The notes below the pieces were generated by a model. That model searched no databases. It had not been told where the DNA came from and was given only the letters and a program-made list of their open reading frames with translations. DNA of 64,000 nt from Candidatus Obscuribacterales bacterium (GTDB lineage Bacteria; Cyanobacteriota; Vampirovibrionia; Obscuribacterales; Obscuribacteraceae), in assembly GCA_019752635.1 (NCBI GenBank), contig JAIELX010000040.1, positions 17,842 through 81,841 of the forward strand, given 5' to 3'. Shown here one piece after another: positions 1 through 9,156 of the stretch. The position numbers and the translations under genes were made by a program. The stretch's first letter is position 1. Each line of letters starts with the position of its first letter.

Positions 1-1210
1 TGCCGTTGCGAATTTCTTGATCGCCGTACATTACTAGCGAATCGGGATCTTGACCGACACGGGCCAGTTCCTTGCAGCCTTTCTCAATAGTTTCTGCATT
101 CTCTGCCAGCCAGCCGCGCAGGCGTTCGATCTTTTGCGCGTTCACCGGATTCTCTTGACGCAAGTCCTGCGGTAAGTCCAGTCGAACACTTTTGATGGTG
201 CCTTTTCTGAAGAGGTAGAGTTTCTCGTTTATATTGTCGGCTGTGATTTCAAAAGTCTTGTCGTCGTGCTCCATGACCAGAACGGTGCCTTGGGGCAGCG
301 AGACCTTCATGTCCCGGTATTTATCCAGTCTAGCCAGACTTTGCATCGCCTCGATATAGTTTCTTGATCTGCTGGACAAATCGATCATTTCAGCTGCTGA
401 TGAGCGCCACTCAAGCAGTGGCTCGCCGGGTTGACGTTTCCAGCCTTGCGGCAGTCCGTCTGCGATCATCAAGTTCAGTCGACGTTCGTCATGCTCGGCT
501 CGTGCAGTCGTGACGAGTTTGTTGCAGGCTTCGAGCCATTGTGTCGCACCTTCCAAGCGTTTCATTTGCGCTTCCCCGGGGACCTTTGTCGTGTCCAACG
601 CCATGTTTGCTTTCAGCTCGTTCGAGTTGGTCATCGCGCGATACAGGTCGGGATGCATAGTGCGCTGAAGTCGGTCTGCGGGCATGGTCAAAGGGCAGCC
701 GGCGGGAACCGGGAGCCGGAAACTATCCATTTCGCGGACTGTTTCAGGAACAGCACGGGCCTGTAACCAGGCAACATAGCGCTCGAAAGCTCTGCGTGTA
801 GCCGGTCCGAATACGCCAGCGTCGCGCTCAAGATTGATTTGTTCTCGCTCTGCTGCTTGTTGAACGCGGCAACGATTGAGGTAGGCTTCCGCTGTTTCGT
901 TGTCTTGCCGTGGCAGCGGATCGGCGTACAGCGGCAGAAGATTCGAGAGAGTTTGTTGGAGGAATTTTGCGCGGGTGAGTTCCGTGTCTACCAGCACGGG
1001 GTTGGTGCGTTGAATCTCTTGTATCTGTTTGTCGCGCTCCGACAAGACCGGTGCCGGTGGCAGTGGTTGATCATCGGCTTCTGCGCAGAATTTCTCCATT
1101 ACTTCTTCTGACTGAAGATCCGGGTTCACTGCGTTTTCGTTCTTCTCCGGTGGATTTGGAGTCTCATCATCGTTGCCAAAGCCAAGGTCTAAGTCGTTCA
1201 TTCCGTCCAT
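1..1210 (-). CDS. Hypothetical protein, 3' part cut by window edge
   Basis: Continuous reading frame from ATG at 1210 down to base 1, so the C-terminus lies outside; 403 residues are visible. The start is set by a GGAGG about ten bases upstream; an in-frame ATG at 1252 has no such site. The first 60 residues are acidic and Pro/Asn-rich, probably disordered, with no signal peptide and no membrane segment. The rest is charged and mostly helical in appearance (clusters such as ERDKQIQEIQR and KRLEGATQWLEACNKL). I do not recognise a family. The frame stays open over 1.2 kb with normal amino-acid composition, which is why I call it real. Confidence 0.75.
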   Translation of the reverse strand, partial: MDGMNDLDLGFGNDDETPNPPEKNENAVNPDLQSEEVMEKFCAEADDQPLPPAPVLSERDKQIQEIQRTNPVLVDTELTRAKFLQQTLSNLLPLYADPLPRQDNETAEAYLNRCRVQQAAEREQINLERDAGVFGPATRRAFERYVAWLQARAVPETVREMDSFRLPVPAGCPLTMPADRLQRTMHPDLYRAMTNSNELKANMALDTTKVPGEAQMKRLEGATQWLEACNKLVTTARAEHDERRLNLMIADGLPQGWKRQPGEPLLEWRSSAAEMIDLSSRSRNYIEAMQSLARLDKYRDMKVSLPQGTVLVMEHDDKTFEITADNINEKLYLFRKGTIKSVRLDLPQDLRQENPVNAQKIERLRGWLAENAETIEKGCKELARVGQDPDSLVMYGDQEIRNG

Positions 1211-1252
1211 TTCTACGCTTCCTCCGCGTTCCTTCGGAACGCCTTGCGCCAT

Positions 1253-1803
1253 AAAAGGCGACCCCTTACTACCTTGAGTGTTGGCGATGAACGTTACCCC
1301 AAGGTTACTTGCACCGATCTCTTGCGTCGATCGGCTGCGGCATGTGCCGCTGTCAGCCTGCGTGCCATATGGCTCCGTCCTTATGCCGGGGCAATTGGCC
1401 TCCTGCGTCATATCCTGGAGAGTATCAGCGGACCATTGAGAGATCATAAAGTTCGAGGCTGGCATGCTGCCGCGCCCACTATTACGCTCGCTCCGGTCTA
1501 ATGCGGACTATGCCGCATGGAGGAACGAACAACACCGTCGCCGTGGAGTCACGACGTTTGAGTTCCTTGTTCCGCCTTCGCCTTGCCAATACCTTTTCGC
1601 CCCGTCTTCCTGTCTACACTGTTCACCGGATTTTTGGAAAGATTCTTAGTCACAATTAGGACACAGACGTTTTACTACCTCTGAAACCCGCTGGAACGGA
1701 GATTGAGCCGACATCTTCAGGCAACAATATGCGCCTGTCTTTGACGGACGAAAAGGGGGCGAGCGAACTCACGCCCGAAGGCTCGGGCTGCTGTGGAAGT
1801 AAG
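1253..1803. other. Intergenic gap without a recognised gene
   Basis: About 550 bases between the 5' end of the first minus-strand gene and the 3' end of the PEP-synthase-like gene. I see no reading frame with a ribosome binding site and no tRNA-like fold. It must hold the promoter of the gene starting at 1210. Near the right end is one short hairpin, listed separately. Confidence 0.4.
1773..1788 (-). terminator. Possible weak terminator of the PEP-synthase-like gene
   Basis: Six-base stem GCCCGA/TCGGGC with a four-base loop, 16 bases past the stop codon at 1804. On the minus strand only a short TTTT follows, about 17 bases further, so this is a weak candidate. Confidence 0.3.
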
Positions 1804-4380
1804 CTATTCCGCGATCACTCTAATCACGCCGGCTGAGCCATCGACTTCGACAAGGGTCCCGTCTGTCCACAGTGATGTGGCGTTCGCAATGCCTGAGACA
1901 CAGGGCAGTCCGTACTCACGCGCGACGAGCGCTCCGTGCTGCAACATGCCGCCTATCTCAAGAATCACCGCTGACGCGTTCACAAAGAGCGGAGTCCACC
2001 CGGGGTCCGTTGCACGCGCTACCAAAATTTCGCCTCTGAGCAATGGCTTTTCGTCCGCTTCATGCAAGACTTTGATGCGCCCGCGGCTGACTCCCGGCGA
2101 AATAGGCGTGCCGACGACTTCGCCTTCTCGCGGCGGCGCAGGAACAGGTCGGAGAATCCGCCCTCTGGAATCGAAAAGTGGTGGCAAAATTGGTACTGCT
2201 GCCAGTTTGTTGGAAAAAGCTTTGTTTCTAATTCGGGCCGCTTGCAAATCGTATCCGGGCTCGCTGGCTTCTGCGCGAAGGTCATCCATTGTTAGATCGA
2301 AGACTTGACTTGCATTGTCTAATTTCCCGTGCTTGATCAGCTCATTTGCGTGTTGCAAAATCTGTGTGCGCAATTGGTCTAGTGCGAAAATCAGGAGGTA
2401 CTTGTGGATCTCTCGATACCCGCCGAGAGTTTCATAAACACGATAGAGTGACTGAAAGCGCTTGAATTGGAGCCATCCTGAACGCTGATGAACTCGCTCT
2501 GCAAGTTCTTCCAACGCTTCGTGCCTTTCAACTTGCGCCCGGTCAAATCTCAACTGCGGATTGTCGTCCATTGTTGCGGATTGCCGCAACGTCTCAATTT
2601 GATCGAGCAACAGCTGCGGTTCCTCGCGATATCGGGGAGATGCAATGTCAAATTCAATCGGACCGCGGTGTCCATAGAGCTTCATAAACTCGCGCCACTC
2701 TTGCGCGAACCGGGTGCTGTTCGGCGCCAGCTGAGAGAGATGATACAGTGCCAGTCCCATCTCAGTAGTTACATTATTGGGTAGTGCCCGCTCAAGTTTG
2801 TTAAGGAGCGAATCGTCTTGCGGGAGCAACAATTCTTTCAGGCTCCTAAAAGCTAACCTTGATGCTGCAAACAATGGCGCGCTTGTCTTGATGATGAATT
2901 TGAATGCTTCACCGAGTAAGTCTTCTGCTTTGTCGTAGACAGGTTCAGGTTTAAGTGCTCGCTCTTGCAAGGAGTCCATGAATGTTGCGATTTCTCGTTG
3001 GGCAGCTTTGTGTGCATGTTCCGGCAACAAGCGTGCCTCCAGAAGGTGTGCGGCTATCTCCGGCAGCTTCATGATCAAGTGAAATGGCGGGTGATGAAAT
3101 GCATCCCGCTCCGACAGATAGCTATCGTCAGCTTCCAGTAGCACTTCGCTGGTTATCGGATCGACATTCGCAATGAATCTTGCGAACTCTTCTTTACCGA
3201 ATAACGCCATGATGTTAGAGGCGTTTGCGTAGATTCGTCCGTGTTCGACAATCAGAACAGAGTCATGAGGCTCCCTCAAAATACTGGCACCGAGCAAGTG
3301 AGTCGAGGCCCGCGCCAGGAGCGTTCTGATTGTCCACGTTCCCATCGGCGACATTGGTTTGTACAATCCCTGGACAATGATTGTCATGTCTACGAAGAGT
3401 TGTTTCCGTTCGCCGGGTTCGGTTTTCAGATTCTCAGCAACAGGGATCAGCGCCGTAATTGGCCGCGCTTGCAGCAGGTATAACTTGCCGTGTTCGAATG
3501 CCCACTCTGTATCGATTGGTTTGCCATAGAGCTGTTCCACTCGCGCAATTAGATCTGCTAGTTCCAGAATTTGACTGTCCGTCAAACAGAGTTGCGTACG
3601 GTTGGGGGACGGACTTTCGGTAGTGCCGCCGGCGGTGCCAAGCCAAATGGATGTTTCCTTCGCTCCCAATTGCTTCTCGACAACGATCCTCGTGACTTTG
3701 TCGACCTTGTAGGTATCCGGTGTTGCAAGCCCGCCCACAACCGTCTCGCCCAATCCGAAGTTCGCATTGAACACTGCTTCGTCGAAGTTGTTTGTCAGTG
3801 GATTGATCGAAAACCCGACGCCTGCGACATCGCTGGCAATCTGCTTTTGAATGACAACAGCTATTTTGGGGTCTGAAACGTCGAAGCCGTGTTCGCGTTT
3901 GTAGAGTGCGACGCGGTAGTCCAGGCAGGAGGCGAATGCGCGACGAACAGCATCTTCGATGGTTGACTTAGTTGTTCCGAGAATCGTTTCGTAGCCTCCG
4001 GCAAATGAGGCACCTTCCAGGTCTTCTTCCGGAGATGAAGAGCGTACTGCAAATAGAGAGTCGGCTTGGAACTTTGAAAGAGACTCTGTCACGGCTTGCG
4101 ATTGTTCGCTGTCGAAAGCGAAATTTGAAGTTGCTTGTTTTAGCGCGTTGCATACGGCTTGTAGCTCGTCTGGTCTTGCGCTGACAAAGTGAGTCCAATG
4201 CGTTGTGCTTTTCAGCCGGTTCAGCCAGGGGCGGAAAAAATCTACAGGGAGAACGAAACCCGGAGGGACGGGAAGCCCGGACTCGGCGCTTTTAATGAGT
4301 GAGTAGCCTTTGCCGCCGACCTCGGAAATGGAGGCTTGCTGTCCACCAGGGAAAGTGAACACCGACAATGCTTTCAGCAT
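1804..4380 (-). CDS. PEP synthase / rifampicin phosphotransferase-like enzyme
   Basis: 858 residues. The N-terminus has the ATP-grasp domain of PEP synthase and PPDK (GGKGYSL near residue 23, then GLPVPPGF and AVRSSSPEEDLEGASFAG). The last 90 residues form the swivelling phosphohistidine domain, GGMLQHGALVAREYG, with the phosphorylated His near 815. The large PEP-binding barrel that ends true PEP synthases is missing. ATP-grasp, a middle domain of about 430 residues and a terminal His domain, at about 860 residues, is the layout of rifampicin phosphotransferase (Rph), which passes the beta-phosphate of ATP to the drug. Whether the middle domain binds rifamycins cannot be told here; other dikinase-type acceptors are possible. 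Start ATG has GGAG nine bases upstream. Confidence 0.75.
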   Translation of the reverse strand: MLKALSVFTFPGGQQASISEVGGKGYSLIKSAESGLPVPPGFVLPVDFFRPWLNRLKSTTHWTHFVSARPDELQAVCNALKQATSNFAFDSEQSQAVTESLSKFQADSLFAVRSSSPEEDLEGASFAGGYETILGTTKSTIEDAVRRAFASCLDYRVALYKREHGFDVSDPKIAVVIQKQIASDVAGVGFSINPLTNNFDEAVFNANFGLGETVVGGLATPDTYKVDKVTRIVVEKQLGAKETSIWLGTAGGTTESPSPNRTQLCLTDSQILELADLIARVEQLYGKPIDTEWAFEHGKLYLLQARPITALIPVAENLKTEPGERKQLFVDMTIIVQGLYKPMSPMGTWTIRTLLARASTHLLGASILREPHDSVLIVEHGRIYANASNIMALFGKEEFARFIANVDPITSEVLLEADDSYLSERDAFHHPPFHLIMKLPEIAAHLLEARLLPEHAHKAAQREIATFMDSLQERALKPEPVYDKAEDLLGEAFKFIIKTSAPLFAASRLAFRSLKELLLPQDDSLLNKLERALPNNVTTEMGLALYHLSQLAPNSTRFAQEWREFMKLYGHRGPIEFDIASPRYREEPQLLLDQIETLRQSATMDDNPQLRFDRAQVERHEALEELAERVHQRSGWLQFKRFQSLYRVYETLGGYREIHKYLLIFALDQLRTQILQHANELIKHGKLDNASQVFDLTMDDLRAEASEPGYDLQAARIRNKAFSNKLAAVPILPPLFDSRGRILRPVPAPPREGEVVGTPISPGVSRGRIKVLHEADEKPLLRGEILVARATDPGWTPLFVNASAVILEIGGMLQHGALVAREYGLPCVSGIANATSLWTDGTLVEVDGSAGVIRVIAE

Positions 4381-4535
4381 ATTGATTCGCTCCGCAATGA
4401 ATGAGTCAATCAGGAGTCCTTAATATCTTGGCGACGATTTTAACCGAATTGCGTGGTGGAAATACGAAGCGGCGACTTGTGTTGCCAAGATTAAGCCAAT
4501 AGTATTAAATTGCTCACATAAATTATGGATTCTTT

Positions 4536-6896
4536 ATGGACCACACATCGCCGCACGATGGGGCCCGGGACTCACACTCTGCTGCTTCGCTTGTAGGCAT
4601 GGTCCCCGACCGAACAAATCAGGTAAGAACGGAGCAGACTGCGTTCACCGGCAGTGGTGCGTCCGCTAATGCACCTAATTTACTGGACATCGTGAAGGAC
4701 AACCGTAGCTCCGTATTGTCCGGAGCTGAATCGTCCGTCCCTTCGTCCGACCTTGCAGGATCGCTTGAGCGAACAAACGGTCGGTTGGAGCCCAAGACCA
4801 CACCTGCCAGCGATACCCGATCGATCGGGACTTCGCCTGTCCGAGCGCTGCTGACCCCGACTCTCGATGTGAATGCGGCGACGTTCCTTGCGATGCAAGG
4901 TAGCAAGTTGGTCTCGCCGGCGGATCGCGCCGTCAACATTCAAGCTCGGCAGCAAGGCGTCAGACCTTCGGATGGTGGTGGCGCTATTGCCAATGTTGCT
5001 GATACGGCGAAGCAGACTGCCGAGCGTTCTTCATTCTTCAACGGAAGACTTTCCGAGCAGGGGCTCCGCCTTGTCGCTTCCGGCACCACCGAGAGTTTGA
5101 TTAACACTCGTCCTCAGCCATTGCTGCCTAATTGGAAGCCGCGTGAACTTAACCTCCGGCAAAGCGGTTCCGGCATTGCTGCGGAAACAGAAAGGACGCT
5201 CGAAGCTCAAGCGAGAGCAGCCGCCCGCGAAGTGGATGTGGCGCATTGGCGAAAGGACCTCGCCGATAACTTTCGCTTGCAAGATAATCTCAAGTTTGCT
5301 GAAATGCAAAAGATGATGACCGATTTCGAGGCGCGTGCACGAAAACGTGGGTTACCTGAGTCCGAAATCGCCGCGACTTATCGCGAAGTAGGAAAGTTAC
5401 TTACTAGTGCCCATGCTGCTGCGTTATGCAAAACGACCAAGCTCGCTTACGAGATTATTCGCAACGCTGCTGATCCAACCAAGATTGACCAGGGGCAACA
5501 TCCGACGTGCAACGTCAACTCTTACGAGTGCAAGTTGTATGCTTCCGAACCCTCTCAAGCAGCTCGACTGGTGGTTTCGGTGGCAACAACCGGACGGTTC
5601 ACCTGCGCTGATGGCACTGTGATTACACCGCGGTCGACAAAACCCGATGATGAAGCTTCCAAGAATCCGGTGCCTGACGGTGAGCGCAACTATGCAAGTC
5701 AACTTTTCCAGAATACTGCTATCAATATTCACTGGAACAGACGCGAAACCCTTCCTGATTTGACGCGGGCCGGTAAAGGAAACATTCAATACTGCCAAAG
5801 TGTAGACCGAAAGGGCGAAGCGGAGTACTTGCTGGACTGTTCCAAAAATCCGCCGCAAGTAGTTTCGTTCTTCCTTCAGAAGGAGGGCGGGAGCAAGAGC
5901 AGTCCTCGTATCGGACAAGACGAAATTAGCGATATAAACGCACAGATCACGGGACGGCCAACCCGAGATCAGGGTATCGAAATGGGATGGTCTACCCGTG
6001 AAACTCGAGGAATCTTATACGTTGACAAGGTGGATTCTTTCAAAAGCACACTGGAGCGGTTGAAAGCCGAGAACAAGTTGCCGGTTCTGTTAACAGTTGA
6101 TGCCTCGATGAAGCCCTTTTCGGATGGTGCTAGATCTGATACCAGCTTCAGTCCACACCTGGTTACCGTTACGGACTACGACGCAGCCAAAGGCCTGGTC
6201 GCTGTGGACAACCAATGGGGCTCCAGCAATGATCACACGGGCAAGCCGGGCCAAAAGCCGCTTGTCCCCGTAGACGAACTTTTTGCTGCTATGCGTCGGG
6301 GGGCGCCGAAGTCCGACTCTGAAAATACCCTCGGTAAGGAGGTAAAAGAGCGGATTTTGAACACGAGTTTAACGGATGTTGGAAAAGTTGCTGTTGGCTC
6401 GCTGAGTTCCAGCCTTATGTTGCATACAACACTCGGCGATCTGAACTGGCACGTTCGCAGTAAGCTCTACCACATTGCCGCAAGTGAATCTCGATTTGCT
6501 AATCCTGCATACAGTGCGTATGAAAGACTCTCTACTCAAGGGGGGCGACGTGCAATGGCCTGGACGTCCGGCATAGGAACACTGGCGATCGCCGGTATTG
6601 CCAATGATGTTCCCGGCGCGTTCATGAGATCTACTGACGAAGGTTTCGGGAAGTTACTGCGTGCCGGCGAAATGGCATTGGTCTACGAAGGTACAAGTCT
6701 TGGTACTCACGGATTATGTAACCTTGCACGCTTTCGATGGGCACCGGGGCGTTTCGGTTTGGCCATGACTGCGGGCATTGGTGCCGCGGTGATTGCGGAT
6801 CGTGCCGCCGGCGAGTTCATGGAGTTCGGCGGACGCGGGGTTAGCAAAATCGTGCGTGACCTCATTGCAGGGAGAGATCCTAGCGTCATCCGCTAG
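4536..6896 (+). CDS. Large protein with papain-like Cys/His/Asn residues
   Basis: 786 residues, no signal peptide. Residues 1-200 are Ser/Thr/Ala-rich and probably disordered; 210-310 are charged and helical. From about 318 I see DQGQHPTCNVNS with Cys325, later SPHLVTVTDY with His541 and VDNQWGSS with Asn559. Gln-before-Cys, then His, then Asn-Gln-Trp-Gly is the order of a papain-fold cysteine peptidase or transglutaminase-like site. The last 200 residues are Gly/Ala-rich with possible amphipathic or membrane-seeking stretches. No close family recognised, so peptidase activity is inference. Divergent from the PEP-synthase-like gene; the 3' end is partly duplicated just downstream. Confidence 0.8.
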   Translation: MDHTSPHDGARDSHSAASLVGMVPDRTNQVRTEQTAFTGSGASANAPNLLDIVKDNRSSVLSGAESSVPSSDLAGSLERTNGRLEPKTTPASDTRSIGTSPVRALLTPTLDVNAATFLAMQGSKLVSPADRAVNIQARQQGVRPSDGGGAIANVADTAKQTAERSSFFNGRLSEQGLRLVASGTTESLINTRPQPLLPNWKPRELNLRQSGSGIAAETERTLEAQARAAAREVDVAHWRKDLADNFRLQDNLKFAEMQKMMTDFEARARKRGLPESEIAATYREVGKLLTSAHAAALCKTTKLAYEIIRNAADPTKIDQGQHPTCNVNSYECKLYASEPSQAARLVVSVATTGRFTCADGTVITPRSTKPDDEASKNPVPDGERNYASQLFQNTAINIHWNRRETLPDLTRAGKGNIQYCQSVDRKGEAEYLLDCSKNPPQVVSFFLQKEGGSKSSPRIGQDEISDINAQITGRPTRDQGIEMGWSTRETRGILYVDKVDSFKSTLERLKAENKLPVLLTVDASMKPFSDGARSDTSFSPHLVTVTDYDAAKGLVAVDNQWGSSNDHTGKPGQKPLVPVDELFAAMRRGAPKSDSENTLGKEVKERILNTSLTDVGKVAVGSLSSSLMLHTTLGDLNWHVRSKLYHIAASESRFANPAYSAYERLSTQGGRRAMAWTSGIGTLAIAGIANDVPGAFMRSTDEGFGKLLRAGEMALVYEGTSLGTHGLCNLARFRWAPGRFGLAMTAGIGAAVIADRAAGEFMEFGGRGVSKIVRDLIAGRDPSVIR

Positions 6897-6898
6897 TG
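6775..6898 (+). repeat. Direct repeat, copy 1 (3' end of the papain-like gene)
   Basis: The last 120 bases of the gene, from GCATTGGTGCCGCGG through the stop codon, recur imperfectly at 6947-7064. Shared blocks include AGCAAARTYGTGCGYGACC, CATTGCAG and TCCGCTAGTG. Confidence 0.65.
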
Positions 6899-6946
6899 CA
6901 ACCGCTGCAATGCTTCGCACGTTGGTTTTCGCTGCTCTCGGAGCCT

Positions 6947-7064
6947 GAATTGGTGCGGGGGGATGGGATCGTGCAGTCGGCGAATGCAGGAAGTTTGCGC
7001 CCGCGGTGATAGCAAAGTTGTGCGCGACCACATTGCAGTGCCAGACAGGCCTCGTCCGCTAGTG
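6947..7064 (+). pseudogene. Decayed duplicate of the papain-like gene's 3' end
   Basis: Diverged copy of 6775-6898, offset by about 170 bases, with small indels that break the reading frame. It keeps the end TCCGCTAGTG, including the copied TAG stop. It looks like an old tandem duplication, or the relic of a second paralogous gene of which only the tail remains. Confidence 0.55.
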
Positions 7065-7161
7065 GAACTGCAACTCTTTGCGCTTTGGCGCGCGCCGACG
7101 GTTGCACACACACACTCTCTCTATGTCGCAGTAGCGAGTAGCTTAATTAATCGCTGGTTGG

Positions 7162-7839
7162 TTAGTTCGTTGGCGCCTGGCGCCCGTGCCGAGACCACCA
7201 TTGTTGTCGATAGCTATCCGCCATCTGTTCCGGCGTCAGGGGTTGACCAGTGTACCCGTTTTGTCCGTAGGGAGACTGTCCGTTCATACCTTGTTGTTGC
7301 TGTTGGAAGCGATTCATATTTTGACCGTTGTTGCCGCCGGCACCATTATTGTTGCCGCTGCCACCGCCGCCGCCACGGCCCATCATGCCTGCCATACCGC
7401 CGAGCATGCCCATGCTGCGTGTCATTCCACCTAGTGCGCTGCCCATGCCGCTAAAACGGCCCGGACCGTTGTATCCTCTGCCGGCGTTCTTTCGAGAACC
7501 CGGGGCGCCGCCCGGCTGAGAGCCCGGATGTTCGTTCGATGGCACACCGCTTAGGGTCTGCGGTTGACCGCCTTGTTGTTGTTGCGGTTGAAAACCAAAT
7601 TGCGGCGTTTGAAAAGAGCCGCCGTAGCCGCCGAGAGTCTCGTTAATGTTATTGCCGCCGACATATTCGTTTGTTTCGACCAATCCCGGTACCGCTCCTT
7701 GTGCCAGGACTGCGGGGGTGCAAGCAAAAATAGAGACTACTGCCACCATCAACGTAGTAAAGTGCAGCGGACCGTTGGTCCGGCAACGTCGTCGTGTAAC
7801 CCAAGCGCTGGCGGCGGCGCTACAGTATGTTCTATTCAT
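7162..7839 (-). CDS. Secreted Gly/Gln/Asn-rich low-complexity protein
   Basis: 225 residues. A long basic N-region precedes a hydrophobic stretch (LMVAVVSIFACTPAVLA) with an AVLA|QG signal-peptidase site near residue 47. The mature part is low complexity: Gly-Met runs (MGMLGGMAGMMGRGGGGG), Asn/Gly runs and Gln tracts. No catalytic motif. It may be an extracellular matrix or surface protein. The start is fixed by AGGAG six bases before the ATG. It resembles in style the secreted Gly/Pro-rich gene at 9157. Confidence 0.7.
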   Translation of the reverse strand: MNRTYCSAAASAWVTRRRCRTNGPLHFTTLMVAVVSIFACTPAVLAQGAVPGLVETNEYVGGNNINETLGGYGGSFQTPQFGFQPQQQQGGQPQTLSGVPSNEHPGSQPGGAPGSRKNAGRGYNGPGRFSGMGSALGGMTRSMGMLGGMAGMMGRGGGGGSGNNNGAGGNNGQNMNRFQQQQQGMNGQSPYGQNGYTGQPLTPEQMADSYRQQWWSRHGRQAPTN

Positions 7840-8042
7840 TTATCTCCTACCTGTCCTCGACTGACAGGTTCCTCGACTGGTTGGATTACAAAGTTAACTC
7901 ATTTTTCATTTGGCATAAATGCGGAAAACCGTACTGAGGTCGGAAAAATTGAAGTTTCCTGGCTTCGATTTGGTGAATCAATCGTTCGGCGGCGGTTGCG
8001 CCTGGCAGGATTTAGGTGACTCACTTTGATGTGTTCGTTGCT

Positions 8043-8687
8043 CTACTTCGCCAGCTGATCGATCCAGTTGGTGCATAACAGCATGGCCGCGTCTTCCGAT
8101 TTTGGTTTGAAAGAATGGTCTCCCGCCACAATCTCAGAGGTGACGTCGCCGCTCATGGTAGCGAGTACAACAGCTAGGCGGTCTAAAGGGCATAGCTTGT
8201 CTTTGTCTCCTGTGATGAACAATACCGGTGGTTTGATACAGGCAAGATGCGACCAGTCACGCGGTTTCGCTGTTGGCGAGGCGCCTTGCAGAGGCATGCC
8301 GTAGAAGACTAGTCCTTCGATGTCGTGACGTCGGAGGGCAACATCGGCGCATACTCTTGCACCGAAAGATTTGCCCACCAGAATCGGGTTGCCGAATTGT
8401 TTCATGTACTCAATGGCTGATACCAAATCCGGTTGTTCGCGTTTTCCTCCTGCCGAGGGCGCGGACTTTTTGTCGATGTAGGCGAAGTTGAATCTCAGGG
8501 AGACGAACCCAAGCTCGCCCAGTCGGGATGCCGTTTTTGCAAGTAAAGGGGATTGCATCCCCTGACCGGCGCCGTGGGTAAGAATAACGGGCGCTCTTTT
8601 GCTGTCGCCACCAGTGACGATACCATTTAGTCCTTCACCGAACACCAATGCGGTTTCTCTCATCCCTAATTCGACCCTTGTTCTCAT
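8043..8687 (-). CDS. Small alpha/beta hydrolase (TEX30/COG3571-like)
   Basis: 214 residues. The strand-loop ILTHGAGQGM near 35-44 provides the oxyanion region, the nucleophile elbow is VGKSFGAR with Ser107, the acid is probably Asp161 or Asp163 in ITGDKDKLCP, and the base is His191 in AGDHSFKP. The G-K-S-F-G elbow and the short length fit predicted dienelactone-hydrolase-like enzymes of the TEX30/COG3571 group, cytoplasmic hydrolases of unknown substrate. A second ATG at codon 9 is possible. No clear operon partner. Confidence 0.8.
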   Translation of the reverse strand: MRTRVELGMRETALVFGEGLNGIVTGGDSKRAPVILTHGAGQGMQSPLLAKTASRLGELGFVSLRFNFAYIDKKSAPSAGGKREQPDLVSAIEYMKQFGNPILVGKSFGARVCADVALRRHDIEGLVFYGMPLQGASPTAKPRDWSHLACIKPPVLFITGDKDKLCPLDRLAVVLATMSGDVTSEIVAGDHSFKPKSEDAAMLLCTNWIDQLAK

Positions 8688-8840
8688 GGTGTGAGCGGGA
8701 GCGTGACCCTGTGAAAACGAGCGTCAACGCGAGCGCCATGAGTATATCGCGTCGTAACCACGCCTACTCGATGAGTCCACCGCGGGAGTCGGTCGGCAAA
8801 GATTTTCAAGGTGATTCCTTTTTGCGGACAGGAGGATGTT

Positions 8841-8864
8841 GTCAGATTCTCGCGAATTTCGGCC
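8841..8864. repeat. Degenerate copy of the dispersed 26-bp palindrome
   Basis: GTCAGATTCTC followed by GCGAATTTCGGCC. It matches the family consensus at most positions but lacks two bases in the left arm and ends GGCC instead of YGAC. It lies in a divergent intergenic gap. Confidence 0.45.
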
Positions 8865-8959
8865 GTTTTTCGTTGAAGGGCTGCAAATCCCTGGTGGGCG
8901 GGTCAAATACGGTCTCGCCCCGGCTTGTCGGAGATTCACGATACTTTCGGAGGTAGCTT

Positions 8960-9046
8960 ATGCTTATTAAGGGAACATCGGCCCCCTCTCAATGGTCCTC
9001 GGGTTCACGAGTTTCCTACTTCAGAGTATTAACTTGGTTCAGCTGA
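8960..9046 (+). CDS. Possible 28-residue small ORF or leader peptide
   Basis: ATG six bases after GGAGG, reading MLIKGTSAPSQW and ending VLTWFS before a TGA. It sits 110 bases upstream of the secreted protein at 9157 and could be a leader. The strong ribosome binding site is the only evidence; a frame this short can arise by chance. Confidence 0.3.
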   Translation: MLIKGTSAPSQWSSGSRVSYFRVLTWFS

Positions 9047-9156
9047 AGGGACAGTGAATATCAGTGTGCAAAACTAGGAATAACCCGAGCCTTCCGAGCG
9101 CCGGAATCATTGACAAGGGGCGCAATTTTAGTAAGAATGGCGATGAGGAGAACTAT

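Larger units (their letters stand above)
8688..9156. other. Intergenic gap with degenerate palindrome and a tiny ORF
   Basis: Divergent gap of about 470 bases between the hydrolase and a secreted protein gene, so it carries promoters for both. It holds a degenerate copy of the dispersed palindrome (8841-8864) and a 28-codon frame with a good ribosome binding site (8960-9046), both listed separately. Confidence 0.4.

Noticed and set aside
7328..7519. Pro-rich frames opposite the Gly-rich secreted protein
   Set aside because: Low-complexity DNA opens all frames; only the minus-strand reading has a ribosome site and signal peptide.
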